This document shows, piece after piece, positions 43,187-51,704 of a stretch of DNA of 64,000 nucleotides. This stretch comes from Pedobacter duraquae (lineage in GTDB: Bacteria > Bacteroidota > Bacteroidia > Sphingobacteriales > Sphingobacteriaceae). Every line of letters begins with the position of its first letter. Within the stretch, counting starts at the first letter, position 1. A program made the position numbers and the translations under genes. The notes below the pieces were generated by a model, which was not told the DNA's origin, searched no databases, and was given only the letters and a program-made list of their open reading frames with translations. Location of the stretch: NCBI RefSeq assembly GCF_004362245.1, contig NZ_SNWM01000003.1, positions 372,001-436,000 of the forward strand, read 5' to 3'.

Positions 43187-45502
43187 TTAGGCATTTGTTA
43201 AATCTGGGAGTTTTACATACCTGACCCGGATCGCCTTCAGTCCAGAAATACCTTGAAGGTCTTCGACGTCGAAATGCTCAATCTCAGTGTCCAGCAGATT
43301 GCGCTGCTGGAGTGTTGCCAGATAACCAAGATATTCCATCTCTTCAACTTCACTGGAATAAACAATGGTCATCTTTCCAGCTTCCGTAATCCGTTCATTT
43401 GTGTTTTTAATATGTGCTTTGTCAATGCGTTTTTTAACGATTTCAAAGCGTGCGTTATAGGTCCCGTCAATATCGAATCTTTTCTCATCCATTCTAAAGC
43501 GTATTGCAATAGTTGAGTGATAGATTAATATCAGGGTAGTAACGTCGAGCTGATAGGGAAGCTGGGGCTTTAGTCGCTGATGAGCCATTTCCATCAAGCA
43601 CAACACCTCCAGCTGCCAGCATTTTAATGCTGATAACTTTTCGCTCGTATATTGCTGGTTTGGCGAAATCTCTTGCCCAACGTATAGATTAAAATCGATG
43701 CCGTCACTTTTAAAACGTTCGTAATAGTGCGGAAAGATCGCCTGGGCATCTTCCTGACTTACATCAATCACGTGTGCCAGTTCATCATTGATCAATGAAA
43801 TGGTCTTCTCATATTTTCTGCGGTAGGTAAAGAAACGACCCCTTTGTTCATCAAGATCTAACAAATAAGCTGTTAATATGGTCGTACTTTTTTGTTGGCG
43901 CAGCCAGGCATGGATAGATCCGTCCAGGTAATTCGTGATGTATTGTTCTGTATTCGCCTGGATGGTTAATCCCAATTCCTTCAGGAAACTGTTTACCTGT
44001 AACCTTTCTTGTTCGAGGTTTTTCAGGTTCGACAAATCATCAAAAACACCCAGCAAGGCATGAAGTTGATTTTGGAGGTCTTTACGTACACTTTCATTCC
44101 TGCTATCGGAAGAGCCTTTAATGTCCATTTGTCCATATAGCGGGTGTACATGATCAAACGAAACTTCCTTTAGCACATACGGCGTTTTGGTGTTTTTTGC
44201 TTCCAAATAATGCTGTGCTTCAGTCCTGAATTTCCAGTTTACACTGGGGTGAATGGTTGTGTAGTTTGACTGGATGATGGCAGAAACCTGGTTCTGATAT
44301 TCCGCAACAAGACGCTCAATACTCTCAGTGAGGAATGGCATAACTACTTCCAGCCTGTGCGCATTTACGCTGTTCAGTTCTTTTTTCCTGGGGGAAACGA
44401 TTTCCAGGATGCCCATCAGTTTACCGTTCTTTACTACAGGAGCAAGGATGAAACTGCCTATTTCTGCTGCACTGAATGTTTTGGCAAGATGGCTGTTTGG
44501 ATTGGCAGCATAAAATTGTTCAAGATTGGAGATCGCAAAATAGTTCCGGTCCTTAACTAAAGTCTGGTAAGAATACGTGCAGAGTGGCATAGAATCAGGT
44601 GTGTGTTGCTGACCGAGGATATAACTTTTCATAGCCTGACCGAAGGCCGCTACTTTGAAACGTTTTTCTTCCGGGATAAACAACGTAAAACCAACCTGAA
44701 GGTCAGGGATTCTATAGATAGTTCTGAAAATAGACGCTACGCTTTGTTGAAACATTGGAGTGTTTACGCTCAATAGCTTCTCTTTAAGCATAGAAACCGC
44801 ATTGTCTATGGTAGCGTCATACAGTGTAACGATAGCAAATCCTTTCAGGATATAGCTTTCCGGGGGTATCTTGCTTTTCCAAAGTTCCAGGTCTTCGTAA
44901 TTGTCGAGCAACAGATCTACATCTTCAGGTGTAAGTGGTAACGACTTTTCCGTTTTCAGGATGTCAAGAAAATCGGCGTTGTATAGAATGCGGTAGTGTC
45001 TACTGATTCCTTCCGCATCGGGGATATCGTAAAGCAAAGGCTTACTGAAATTAATCTTAGCGCCGTAAAACTCATTGAGTACAAGGCATGAGCTCAACAC
45101 ATAAAACTGATGATCGTCAAGATCTCTGATGTTAAAATCCAGTTCAGGACCGGCAGCTTCCAGGATATTTGTAAAACGTTGGGTAGGATTAATGATGATA
45201 TCCATATAAGGAATGCTCACCGCCTTAATCTCATTTAATGTTAGCGCTTTAGGGAAATAGGGTGCAAGGAGCTTGTTGATCGGCTCTTTTAACGTTTCAA
45301 AAACACCAAAGTCTGTAATGCCGGTTTTTAATTCTGGAAAAGAAGAGATCTCTTCCAGAATTCCTTTTGCAGCGTCAGCAACATAAGCATCGCTATCAAG
45401 GGCATCCCTTTCCAAATTCTCAATAACATCCTCAAAAGAGAAGATTACCTGAAAAGGAGAGTCAGGGAAACCTAGGTGTTTAATGGGCATGCTCGATATC
45501 AT
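43187..45502 (-). CDS. Large GAF-domain protein, unknown function
   Basis: A 771-aa cytosolic protein. A GAF domain is visible at about residues 230-400 (SIFRTIYRIPDLQVGFTLF, FAISNLEQFYAANP, SFILAPVVKNGKLMGILEI). The N-terminal 200 residues and the C-terminal 370 residues have no recognised domain and no HTH, kinase or cyclase motif. Proteins with this architecture are annotated only as GAF-domain proteins in Bacteroidota. GAF domains bind small ligands or mediate dimerisation; here neither is known. ATG 45502 lies 5 nt after a -7 box; ATG 45490 (MPIKHLG) is an equally good start. It stands between the two SDR/AraC pairs but has its own promoter. Confidence 0.82.
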   Translation of the reverse strand: MISSMPIKHLGFPDSPFQVIFSFEDVIENLERDALDSDAYVADAAKGILEEISSFPELKTGITDFGVFETLKEPINKLLAPYFPKALTLNEIKAVSIPYMDIIINPTQRFTNILEAAGPELDFNIRDLDDHQFYVLSSCLVLNEFYGAKINFSKPLLYDIPDAEGISRHYRILYNADFLDILKTEKSLPLTPEDVDLLLDNYEDLELWKSKIPPESYILKGFAIVTLYDATIDNAVSMLKEKLLSVNTPMFQQSVASIFRTIYRIPDLQVGFTLFIPEEKRFKVAAFGQAMKSYILGQQHTPDSMPLCTYSYQTLVKDRNYFAISNLEQFYAANPNSHLAKTFSAAEIGSFILAPVVKNGKLMGILEIVSPRKKELNSVNAHRLEVVMPFLTESIERLVAEYQNQVSAIIQSNYTTIHPSVNWKFRTEAQHYLEAKNTKTPYVLKEVSFDHVHPLYGQMDIKGSSDSRNESVRKDLQNQLHALLGVFDDLSNLKNLEQERLQVNSFLKELGLTIQANTEQYITNYLDGSIHAWLRQQKSTTILTAYLLDLDEQRGRFFTYRRKYEKTISLINDELAHVIDVSQEDAQAIFPHYYERFKSDGIDFNLYVGQEISPNQQYTSEKLSALKCWQLEVLCLMEMAHQRLKPQLPYQLDVTTLILIYHSTIAIRFRMDEKRFDIDGTYNARFEIVKKRIDKAHIKNTNERITEAGKMTIVYSSEVEEMEYLGYLATLQQRNLLDTEIEHFDVEDLQGISGLKAIRVRYVKLPDLTNA

Positions 45503-45507
45503 CCTTA

Positions 45508-45540
45508 CAAATATAAGGATTTGCTACTGAGGCATTCAAA
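45508..45540 (-). promoter_or_regulatory. Promoter of the GAF-domain gene
   Basis: Minus strand: TTTG (45537-45540), 21 nt spacer, then TATATTTG (45508-45515). Both elements of the Bacteroidota consensus are present. The -7 box ends 5 nt before ATG 45502. Confidence 0.6.
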
Positions 45541-45548
45541 AAATAAAG

Positions 45549-46304
45549 CTACGCACCCATGCCGCCGTCGATTACCTGTGTGGTGCCCGTGATATATTTA
45601 CTTTCATCTGAAGCAAGAAATAGCACCAGGTCGCCAATTTCTGCCGGTTCAGCATACCTGCCTAAAGGTATTACCTTTTCCATTTGGGCTTTCGCTGCGG
45701 CGCCATCGGGATTAAACCCCGACTCCAGGGAACGCATCATCCGGTTGTCTACCGGTGAAGGATGTACGGAATTGACTCTTATTTTCCGTGGCGCCGCTTC
45801 TAGGGCCACACTTCTCATCACCCCGATAACGGCATGTTTGCTGGTGTTATAGGCGCTGGTTCCTGCCGAGCCCTGTAATCCCGCTACGGATGAGGTGATG
45901 ATTAAGCTTCCGCCATCACGCATCAAGGGCAGCATATACTTGCAACCCATGAATACGCCTTTTACGTTCACTGCGATTACTTTGTCGAACACGTCTTCCG
46001 GATATTCCGTAATAGGTTTGACCACTCCCTCAATGCCGGCATTGTTAAAAAAGATATCGATCTTGCCTAAGCGTTCTGTCGCAATTTTAGCATAGTTCTC
46101 TACCTGGGATGATTGCGACACGTCTGCAACAATGTAGCTTGCCTGGCTGCTCTCCAAACTTGCTACGGCATTTTTCAGTGCGTCCTCATTTAGGTCTACC
46201 AGAACAACGCGTGCACCCTGCTCAATAAATTTCTTTGCAGTAACCAGACCAATAGAGCCTGCGCCGCCTGTAATTAAAGCTGTTTTGTTTTCTAATCTTT
46301 TCAT
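45549..46304 (-). CDS. Short-chain dehydrogenase/reductase (SDR 2)
   Basis: A 251-aa classical SDR: ENKTALITGGAGSIGLVTA, Asp in VVLVDLNEDALK (NAD preference), NNAGIEGV, Ser in LIITSSVAGLQ, YNTSKHAV and the C-terminal ITGTTQVIDGGMGA. It resembles the 3-oxoacyl-ACP-reductase-like/glucose-dehydrogenase group, so substrate cannot be named. ATG 46304 matches the family N-terminus; the frame extends further but the extra 19 residues are not SDR-like. The AraC 2 gene lies upstream on the same strand, and a 21-bp-phased repeat stands between them. Confidence 0.9.
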   Translation of the reverse strand: MKRLENKTALITGGAGSIGLVTAKKFIEQGARVVLVDLNEDALKNAVASLESSQASYIVADVSQSSQVENYAKIATERLGKIDIFFNNAGIEGVVKPITEYPEDVFDKVIAVNVKGVFMGCKYMLPLMRDGGSLIITSSVAGLQGSAGTSAYNTSKHAVIGVMRSVALEAAPRKIRVNSVHPSPVDNRMMRSLESGFNPDGAAAKAQMEKVIPLGRYAEPAEIGDLVLFLASDESKYITGTTQVIDGGMGA

Positions 46305-46373
46305 GCTAAACATAATTATCTGTTGATAACTATAGGTATAACGTTTGAAGCGATAAAGCATCCGGAAAATGAC

Positions 46374-46405
46374 TGGTACTATTGTCGCCAGTGTTGGTAC
46401 AATTG
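46374..46405. promoter_or_regulatory. Candidate AraC-type operator before SDR 2
   Basis: Two copies of TGGTAC(T/A)ATTG, starting at 46374 and 46395: 10 of 11 bases identical and exactly 21 bp apart. Direct half-sites two helical turns apart are the usual binding pattern of AraC-family activators, and the regulator gene ends 12 nt away. Confidence 0.5.
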
Positions 46406-46417
46406 CGAAAAAACAAT

Positions 46418-47239
46418 TTAACTGCCCTGTTGCCTGAAGAATTCTGGGCTTACCCCAGCATGTTTTTTAAAGAACCTACTGAAGTACGACTGGTCTTTAA
46501 AGCCCAGTTCAATGGCAATTTCTTTAAGGGGTTTGAGTCCGTGACTGATTTCGCGCTTGGCTTCGATTAAGGTATAACTGTAGATCAGCTGACTCACCGA
46601 TATACCCATTTTATCATTTAGGATTTGATTTAGCCGGCGTGCAGTAAGTCCAATTTGATCGGCGTAAAAGCCAGCCATTTTTTGTGTCCTGAAATTTGTG
46701 CTGACCAATAAAAACAACTTACGTAAGCGTTCTTCATTGTCTGATGCATGTGTTTCAGGCGTAGCCTTGATCCTGTATAGATGCGTTAGGAATGCGCTTA
46801 TGTAATGCTGAATAAGGGCTCCGTTGTTGTTGCCTCTATTTTCGAGCAGAATCAACTCGAAAAGTTTACTTAGGGGTTGGATTAGGTACTTTGGGAGCTC
46901 GAAACTTTCATTTTGAAAAGGTACGAACATAAAACGGAGTGCTTCTTCGGCAATATTTTCGAAGAACGACATGTTAAAGAGGAATACTTTTGCGGCAGGC
47001 ATAGCACCGGGAATGGCATGAACCTGATTGGGTGCCAACAGGTAAACCGTATTCTTTTTAATGGGATAAATTTCAAAATCGATCAGGTGGATGCCTTCAT
47101 CACTTTCAAACCAGATCATTGCGAAGAAATCTATCCGATGGTTCTTTTTGAAATCTCCCAGACTGATACCCTCCGCATAGGCGGCAAAAAAGTCGGCGTC
47201 CTCAAGCCGGTGTACTGGTATTTCTGCTGATGCTTTCAA
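46418..47239 (-). CDS. AraC-family transcriptional regulator (AraC 2)
   Basis: A 273-aa regulator: N-terminal cupin-like ligand domain (VYLLAPNQVHAIPG is typical of the AraC ligand-binding cupin), C-terminal AraC DNA-binding domain with HTH 1 MAGFYADQIGLTARRLNQIL and HTH 2 PLKEIAIELGFKDQSYFSRF. The sensor half of AraC 1 is unlike it, so the two pairs are not recent duplicates. It lies upstream of SDR 2 and probably activates it through the repeat at 46374-46405. Its own upstream region carries a second direct repeat (47300-47334). Confidence 0.91.
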   Translation of the reverse strand: MKASAEIPVHRLEDADFFAAYAEGISLGDFKKNHRIDFFAMIWFESDEGIHLIDFEIYPIKKNTVYLLAPNQVHAIPGAMPAAKVFLFNMSFFENIAEEALRFMFVPFQNESFELPKYLIQPLSKLFELILLENRGNNNGALIQHYISAFLTHLYRIKATPETHASDNEERLRKLFLLVSTNFRTQKMAGFYADQIGLTARRLNQILNDKMGISVSQLIYSYTLIEAKREISHGLKPLKEIAIELGFKDQSYFSRFFKKHAGVSPEFFRQQGS

Positions 47240-47299
47240 CGTTTGTGCTTAGAACTTAGTCAATAGTACACAATTTGCTGAAATTTCGCATCAGGTTAC

Positions 47300-47337
47300 C
47301 CTTCCATAATGAAAAAAAGCCTTCCGTTATGAAAGGC
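47300..47337. promoter_or_regulatory. 20-bp-phased direct repeat and hairpin upstream of AraC 2
   Basis: CCTTCCATAATGAAA (47300-47314) and CCTTCCGTTATGAAA (47320-47334) differ at two bases and are 20 bp apart. On the minus strand, GCCTT / AAGGC (47333-47337 and 47319-47323) forms a stem followed by seven T, so the second copy doubles as a terminator-like hairpin in front of the AraC 2 gene. Autoregulation is possible. Confidence 0.4.
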
Positions 47338-47441
47338 ATTCGTAGATGGTCACTTTTTCGGCCATACAGTAAGACGTTGATATTTATGTTTTTACATGTA
47401 TTTCTGTCTGCGTAAAAAGGTGGGCATTTCCTTTGATCATC

Positions 47442-47471
47442 TATTTCTGTTAAAATAAATTAACAGAAATA
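47442..47471. promoter_or_regulatory. 12-bp inverted repeat before the SPFH gene
   Basis: Perfect arms TATTTCTGTTAA (47442-47453) and TTAACAGAAATA (47460-47471), 6-nt spacer, ending 20 nt before the SPFH ATG. Length and symmetry fit a dimeric-regulator operator. As RNA it could form a hairpin, but without a T-run. Confidence 0.55.
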
Positions 47472-47491
47472 AACTTTTAAATCTTTATTAC

Positions 47492-48397
47492 ATGATACTC
47501 ATCATTTTAGGACTATTCGTTTTCTTAGCCGGATTTATACTGTCAAAACAAGACAATGACGGCGCGCGTTTCGGGACTGCAGTTAGGATTGGTGGCCTCG
47601 GTCTGATTTGCCTTGGCGCTTTTACCAGCATGTTCAAAACCATTGAGACTGGACAGGTAGGCGTAAAGACACTTTTCGGTAAAGTTGACGAAGATGTGCT
47701 GTACAGCGGCCTGCATATTGTAAATCCACTCATTCAGATTACGCCATTTGATACCAAAACACAGAATTATACCATGTCGGCTGTACATGACGAGGGTACG
47801 AAATCAGGGGACGACGCAATCAGGGTGTTGTCTGCCGACGGACTGGAAGTAACTATAGATCTTTCGGTACTGTTCAAAGTAAGTGCAAGTGAGGCGCCAA
47901 AGATTCTGCGTCAGATTGGCGACGATTATCTGGATAAAATCGTAAGGCCGGTAGCCAGAACTGCGATACGTGATAATGCTGTTTCTTACGAAGCCGTTGC
48001 TTTATACTCGACAAAAAGGGAAGAGTTTCAAAATAAGATTTTCCAGACCATTAACAAAAGCTTTGCAAAGCGGGGCCTTATTCTCGAGCAACTCCTGGTT
48101 CGGAATATCACATTGCCAGAATCTGTAAAGAGAACCATTGAGTCCAAGATCAATGCAGAGCAGGACGCTCAAAAGATGATCTTTGTACTGCAGAAAGAAA
48201 AACAGGAAGCAGAGCGTAAGCGTGTGGAAGCACAAGGTATTGCCGATTATCAGAAAATTCTATCTACTGGATTGAGCGATAAACAGCTTCAATATGAAAG
48301 TATAAAGGCCCAGAAAGAAATTGCTTTGTCGGCAAATGCAAAAGTAATTATCATGGGTAATAGCAAGGGAGCACCGGTGCTGATTAATGGAAACTAA
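47492..48397 (+). CDS. SPFH/prohibitin-family membrane protein
   Basis: A 301-aa protein of the band-7/prohibitin group: N-terminal hydrophobic helix (MILIILGLFVFLAGFI), a second hydrophobic segment before the SPFH domain (about residues 50-230, with GLHIVNPLIQITPFDTKTQ and the sequence DAIRVLSADGLEVTIDLSV), then a coiled coil rich in Glu/Lys/Gln (EKQEAERKRVEAQGIADYQ). SPFH proteins form large membrane rings that scaffold proteases or lipid domains. No adjacent NfeD or FtsH gene. Terminated by a strong hairpin. Confidence 0.92.
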   Translation: MILIILGLFVFLAGFILSKQDNDGARFGTAVRIGGLGLICLGAFTSMFKTIETGQVGVKTLFGKVDEDVLYSGLHIVNPLIQITPFDTKTQNYTMSAVHDEGTKSGDDAIRVLSADGLEVTIDLSVLFKVSASEAPKILRQIGDDYLDKIVRPVARTAIRDNAVSYEAVALYSTKREEFQNKIFQTINKSFAKRGLILEQLLVRNITLPESVKRTIESKINAEQDAQKMIFVLQKEKQEAERKRVEAQGIADYQKILSTGLSDKQLQYESIKAQKEIALSANAKVIIMGNSKGAPVLINGN

Positions 48398-48420
48398 TAG
48401 ATATTCCATTTGATACAATT

Positions 48421-48450
48421 AAGGGCGTGATAAAATATATCACGCCCTTT
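48421..48450. terminator. Bidirectional terminator after the SPFH gene
   Basis: Stem AAGGGCGTGATA / TATCACGCCCTT with a 5-nt loop. It lies between two convergent genes and has A/T-rich flanks on both sides. Confidence 0.85.
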
Positions 48451-48473
48451 ACTATGTTTAGTTTAGTGTTGTC

Positions 48474-48812
48474 TTAAACTGTTTTCTTTGCTACAGCACG
48501 TTTTCTCGGTGTAGCCGTTTTCTTTTCTACTACAACAGGTGCAACAACGGCCGGCTCTTCAATCGGAGCTTCTTCTGCTACAACTTCTTCAGCTGGGAAA
48601 TCCTCATCCTTTGTGATGATGATTTTAACTTTGCTCGTGATTTTTGTGGCTAGTTTGATAGATGCTTTTTTGAGTTCCTTAATGGTATTCTTAGAGTCGA
48701 ATCCTAAACCTGCAACAACCTGAATCATTGCCTCTTGTAACTGATCCTGTAATGCGATATTGATATCTTTTTTGATTGACTTAACTGCGGCTTTTTTCTT
48801 TTTGTTGTTCAT
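48474..48812 (-). CDS. Lysine-rich small protein, histone-H1-like tail
   Basis: A 112-aa soluble protein: very basic start (NNKKKKAAVKSIKKDI), an amphipathic helical middle (about residues 18-70), an acidic Glu/Ala/Pro/Val linker (AEEVVAEEAPIEEPAVVAPV), and a basic C-terminus EKKTATPRKRAVAKKTV reminiscent of histone-H1-like bacterial proteins. It is plausibly DNA-binding or a chromatin-associated scaffold, but no domain is recognised. The ATG at 48812 is followed upstream by AT-rich non-coding DNA of about 300 nt. Confidence 0.68.
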   Translation of the reverse strand: MNNKKKKAAVKSIKKDINIALQDQLQEAMIQVVAGLGFDSKNTIKELKKASIKLATKITSKVKIIITKDEDFPAEEVVAEEAPIEEPAVVAPVVVEKKTATPRKRAVAKKTV

Positions 48813-49064
48813 TATGTGCTGGTTTCTTCTTATATAAATGTTGATGCAGATACCGTCTTTTTAGAGTTTGAGCCTGGATAGCGCTTAAGAGGAATATCTA
48901 TAATGCAAAATACCATAAAATAATTGTTATTATAATATTATCATTATGTTAATAAATATACGATCCTTAACATTGAATCACAAATTTATAGTATCGTTTT
49001 ATAAATATACGGATTAATAAAGTTGCTTAACCGCCCTGTTTTCTGTTAAATAAACCTTACTTGA
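48813..49064. other. AT-rich intergenic stretch upstream of pstS
   Basis: Holds ATAAATATACG twice (48952-48962 and 49001-49011) and, on the minus strand, a -7-like TAAATTTG (48981-48988) 170 nt from the lysine-rich gene. No gene seen. Continues into the PHO-like repeats. Confidence 0.4.
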
Positions 49065-49108
49065 TAACATAGCTTTAACATGTTGCTAACCTGGATGTTG
49101 TACGTTTG
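49065..49108 (+). promoter_or_regulatory. PHO-box-like repeats and -7 element of pstSCAB
   Basis: TAAC at 49065, 49076 and 49087: exactly 11 bp apart, the first two extended as TAACAT, embedded in 7-bp-like units with 4-bp gaps. Ten bp after the last one comes TACGTTTG (49101-49108), a TAnnTTTG -7 box. This copies the geometry of E. coli Pho boxes (direct repeats with 11-bp period replacing the -35 region), although the base sequence differs. The pstS ATG follows 21 nt later. Confidence 0.6.
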
Positions 49109-49129
49109 GTGAATAACCCTTGCGGCTTT

Positions 49130-49963
49130 ATGAAGTATGTGTTTCTTTTATGCGTGGTCTGTTTATGCGCCTGCAGTAGTAATAATAAAGCAATTAAAGT
49201 TAAAGGTTCTGATACAGAAGTTAACTTAGCTGTAGACCTGGCTGAAAATTTCTATAAAGTTAATGATGACTTTAGTGTCGCGATTTCTGGCGGTGGTTCC
49301 GGTTTAGGTATTGCTTCCTTATTAAACGGACAGGTAGATATTGCAAACTCATCAAGGCCGCTTAATGCTGAAGAAGACAGTCTGTTTAAGACCAGAGGCA
49401 TTCAAATCAAGACGGTCATCTTTGCTGAAGATGCCACAGCCTTTATCGTAAGTAAGCGTTTTCCACTGGATTCTATCGATGTACCCAGCCTTAGAAAGAT
49501 TTTAACTGGTGAGTATAAAACCTGGAAGCCCATCACAGGTAAAAGTACACCTGTCAATATTTATGGTCGCCAGAGCAACTCGGGTACGCATTCTTTTGTC
49601 AGCAAAAAATTGAAAATACAATTTAGTCGAGATGCCAAGGAGATGAATGGCAATGCTCAGATCATGGAGGCTATTAAGATGGATGATTCGGGAATCGGTT
49701 ATGTAGGTGCCGGCTATATTCTCCACGGTGTAGAAGACCAGTCGGTAAAAGTATTGAAGATTACTGAAAAGCAGGGGCAGCCCGCCATATCGCCGATGGA
49801 CAAAAAGGCCATTCAGGAAAAACGTTATTATTTTCAACGCCCTTTATATCAGTTTATCCCCCTGAAATCCTGGAATAAAGTCTCCGCATTTATCGACTTT
49901 GAAAAAGGGCCTAAGGGGCGTAAAATCATTACGGATTCCGGATACTATATTATTGCTCAGTAA
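49130..49963 (+). CDS. pstS: Phosphate ABC transporter, substrate-binding lipoprotein
   Basis: A 277-aa phosphate-binding lipoprotein: signal KYVFLLCVVCLCAC with lipobox LCAC, then the PBP-like fold with GSDTEVNLAVDLAENF, the phosphate-site segment SGGGSGLGIASLLNGQVDIA and GRQSNSGTHSF. The ATG at 49130 gives a clean signal peptide; an in-frame TTG at 49106 lies inside the -7 box. First gene of pstSCAB, 8 nt before pstC. It captures phosphate in the periplasm and delivers it to PstCA. Confidence 0.95.
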   Translation: MKYVFLLCVVCLCACSSNNKAIKVKGSDTEVNLAVDLAENFYKVNDDFSVAISGGGSGLGIASLLNGQVDIANSSRPLNAEEDSLFKTRGIQIKTVIFAEDATAFIVSKRFPLDSIDVPSLRKILTGEYKTWKPITGKSTPVNIYGRQSNSGTHSFVSKKLKIQFSRDAKEMNGNAQIMEAIKMDDSGIGYVGAGYILHGVEDQSVKVLKITEKQGQPAISPMDKKAIQEKRYYFQRPLYQFIPLKSWNKVSAFIDFEKGPKGRKIITDSGYYIIAQ

Positions 49964-49971
49964 CAAACAAA

Positions 49972-50862
49972 ATGAAATTAGCTTTAAGAGAAAAAATAGA
50001 CCATAGTGCCAGGTTGCTTTTCCGAACTACGGGATTGCTGGTAATTGCCATTCTGGGTGGCATTTTTTTTATGCTGCTCTGGAACACCGTAGCGTTTTTT
50101 CTGAAAGTGAAACCTATGGATTTCATTACCGGCACCCAATGGAACCCGTCGGGGAGTAAAGCCAGTTATGGCATCCTTCCTTTGCTGGTGAGCACCTGCC
50201 TGGTAACGCTTGGTGCAATGGCCATTGCCATACCCTTAGGAATTGGCACTGCCGCTTTCCTCTCTGAATATGCCGGAAAGAAGCTTAAGAATATCCTCAA
50301 GCCGATGATAGAAATGCTGGCTGCAGTACCTTCGGTAGCCATTGGTTTTCTTGGCATCGTGGTGTTAGGGCCTGGCATTGCCAGTCTCACTGGTGAGCCC
50401 AATGGGTTGAACGCCCTTAACGGTGCAATTTTACTTTCTGTAATGGCACTGCCTACAATTATTACCGTCGCAGAAGATGCCCTGCATGGTGTGCCCCAAA
50501 CTTATAAAGAGGCGAGCTATGGGGTAGGGGCAAGCAAATGGCAAACGCTGATTAAAGTAACAATTCCTGCCGCAGCCCCCGGAATTCTCGCTGCGGTTAT
50601 GCTTGGCGTTGGTCGTGCTATCGGGGAAACCATGACGGTGCTCATGGCTACAGGAAACGCATCGGCCTTTCCCAAAGGCTTTTTCCATTCTGTAAGGACC
50701 ATCACCGCTACCATTGCCATCGAAATGGGCGAGGTGCCTTACCAAACCACCCACTATTACGCCCTCTTTGCTATCGCTGCAGTGCTTTTTTTAATCACGC
50801 TTGCCGTCAACCTGATCGGCGAACATTTTGTCAACAAGTTTAGAAAATACCAGGCAGCATGA
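49972..50862 (+). CDS. pstC: Phosphate ABC transporter permease PstC
   Basis: A 296-aa inner-membrane permease with about six helices. A basic N-terminus precedes helix 1, and the EAA loop TYKEASYGVGASKWQTLIKV contacts PstB. GRAIGETMTVLMATGN is the PstC hallmark after it. Its last codons overlap pstA by 4 nt (ATGA). Together with PstA it forms the channel for phosphate import. Confidence 0.96.
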   Translation: MKLALREKIDHSARLLFRTTGLLVIAILGGIFFMLLWNTVAFFLKVKPMDFITGTQWNPSGSKASYGILPLLVSTCLVTLGAMAIAIPLGIGTAAFLSEYAGKKLKNILKPMIEMLAAVPSVAIGFLGIVVLGPGIASLTGEPNGLNALNGAILLSVMALPTIITVAEDALHGVPQTYKEASYGVGASKWQTLIKVTIPAAAPGILAAVMLGVGRAIGETMTVLMATGNASAFPKGFFHSVRTITATIAIEMGEVPYQTTHYYALFAIAAVLFLITLAVNLIGEHFVNKFRKYQAA

Positions 50863-51704
50863 TGAAAAAGTTAACTCCGCTTCTGGAATGGGGCACGCTG
50901 CTGTTGAGCACAGGCGCTGTTTGTTTCTTTCTGGTCGTTATCCTCTGGGACCTCATTAGCAAAGGTGCACCTTCTTTATCCTGGGAATTTGTAAGCACGC
51001 TACCCCGGGCGGGCATGACTAAAGGAGGAATTCTACCGGCGATCATCGGCACAGTATTACTCACTATGATCACGGCGCTTGTGGCAGCCCCCTTCGGCAT
51101 CTGCTGTGCCATTTATCTGAATGAATATGCTGCTGATAACTGGCTTACCCGTATCATTCGGGCCTGTATCAGAAACCTTGCCGGTGTGCCATCGATCATT
51201 TACGGATTATTTGGCCTCGCCTTGTTTGTTCAGGGACTACACATGGGTACCTCCCTGATCTCTGCTGGATTAACATTAGGCCTGCTTTCCCTGCCTTATA
51301 TTATTATTACCACCGAGGAAGCGCTGCGCCGTATTCCGGCAAGTACACGTGAAGCAGCCCTGGCCATCGGCGCTACGCAGTTGGAGTCAATCCGTGATGT
51401 GGTACTACCCTCGGCGGTGCCAGGCATGCTCACCGGACTTGTACTCACACTTTCGCGCGCAGCGGGAGAAACAGCACCAATTCTTTTTACAGGGGTAGCC
51501 TTTTATATCAATAATCCTTCAGGTTATCTAAATCAGGAATTTATGTCGCTGCCTTACCACTTATACATGCTCTCTACGCAACATCAGGCGATTGAACAGG
51601 TGAGGCCATTAGCCTATGGTACCGCCCTGGTTTTGATTATTGTCGTATTTCTTTTAAATCTAACCGCATTTTACATCCGGTATAAACACAGTAAAGATGA
51701 GTGA
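50859..51704 (+). CDS. pstA: Phosphate ABC transporter permease PstA
   Basis: A 281-aa permease pairing with PstC. Conserved segments: [37 protein letters not shown], the EAA loop [20 protein letters not shown] and [14 protein letters not shown]. The start ATG overlaps the pstC stop (ATGA), and the stop overlaps the pstB start by 8 nt: a tightly translated operon. Confidence 0.96.
   Translation: MMKKLTPLLEWGTLLLSTGAVCFFLVVILWDLISKGAPSLSWEFVSTLPRAGMTKGGILPAIIGTVLLTMITALVAAPFGICCAIYLNEYAADNWLTRIIRACIRNLAGVPSIIYGLFGLALFVQGLHMGTSLISAGLTLGLLSLPYIIITTEEALRRIPASTREAALAIGATQLESIRDVVLPSAVPGMLTGLVLTLSRAAGETAPILFTGVAFYINNPSGYLNQEFMSLPYHLYMLSTQHQAIEQVRPLAYGTALVLIIVVFLLNLTAFYIRYKHSKDE

Noticed and set aside
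43253..43516. Antisense frame in the GAF gene
   Set aside because: Shadow frame of the coding strand with no domain and no conserved start.
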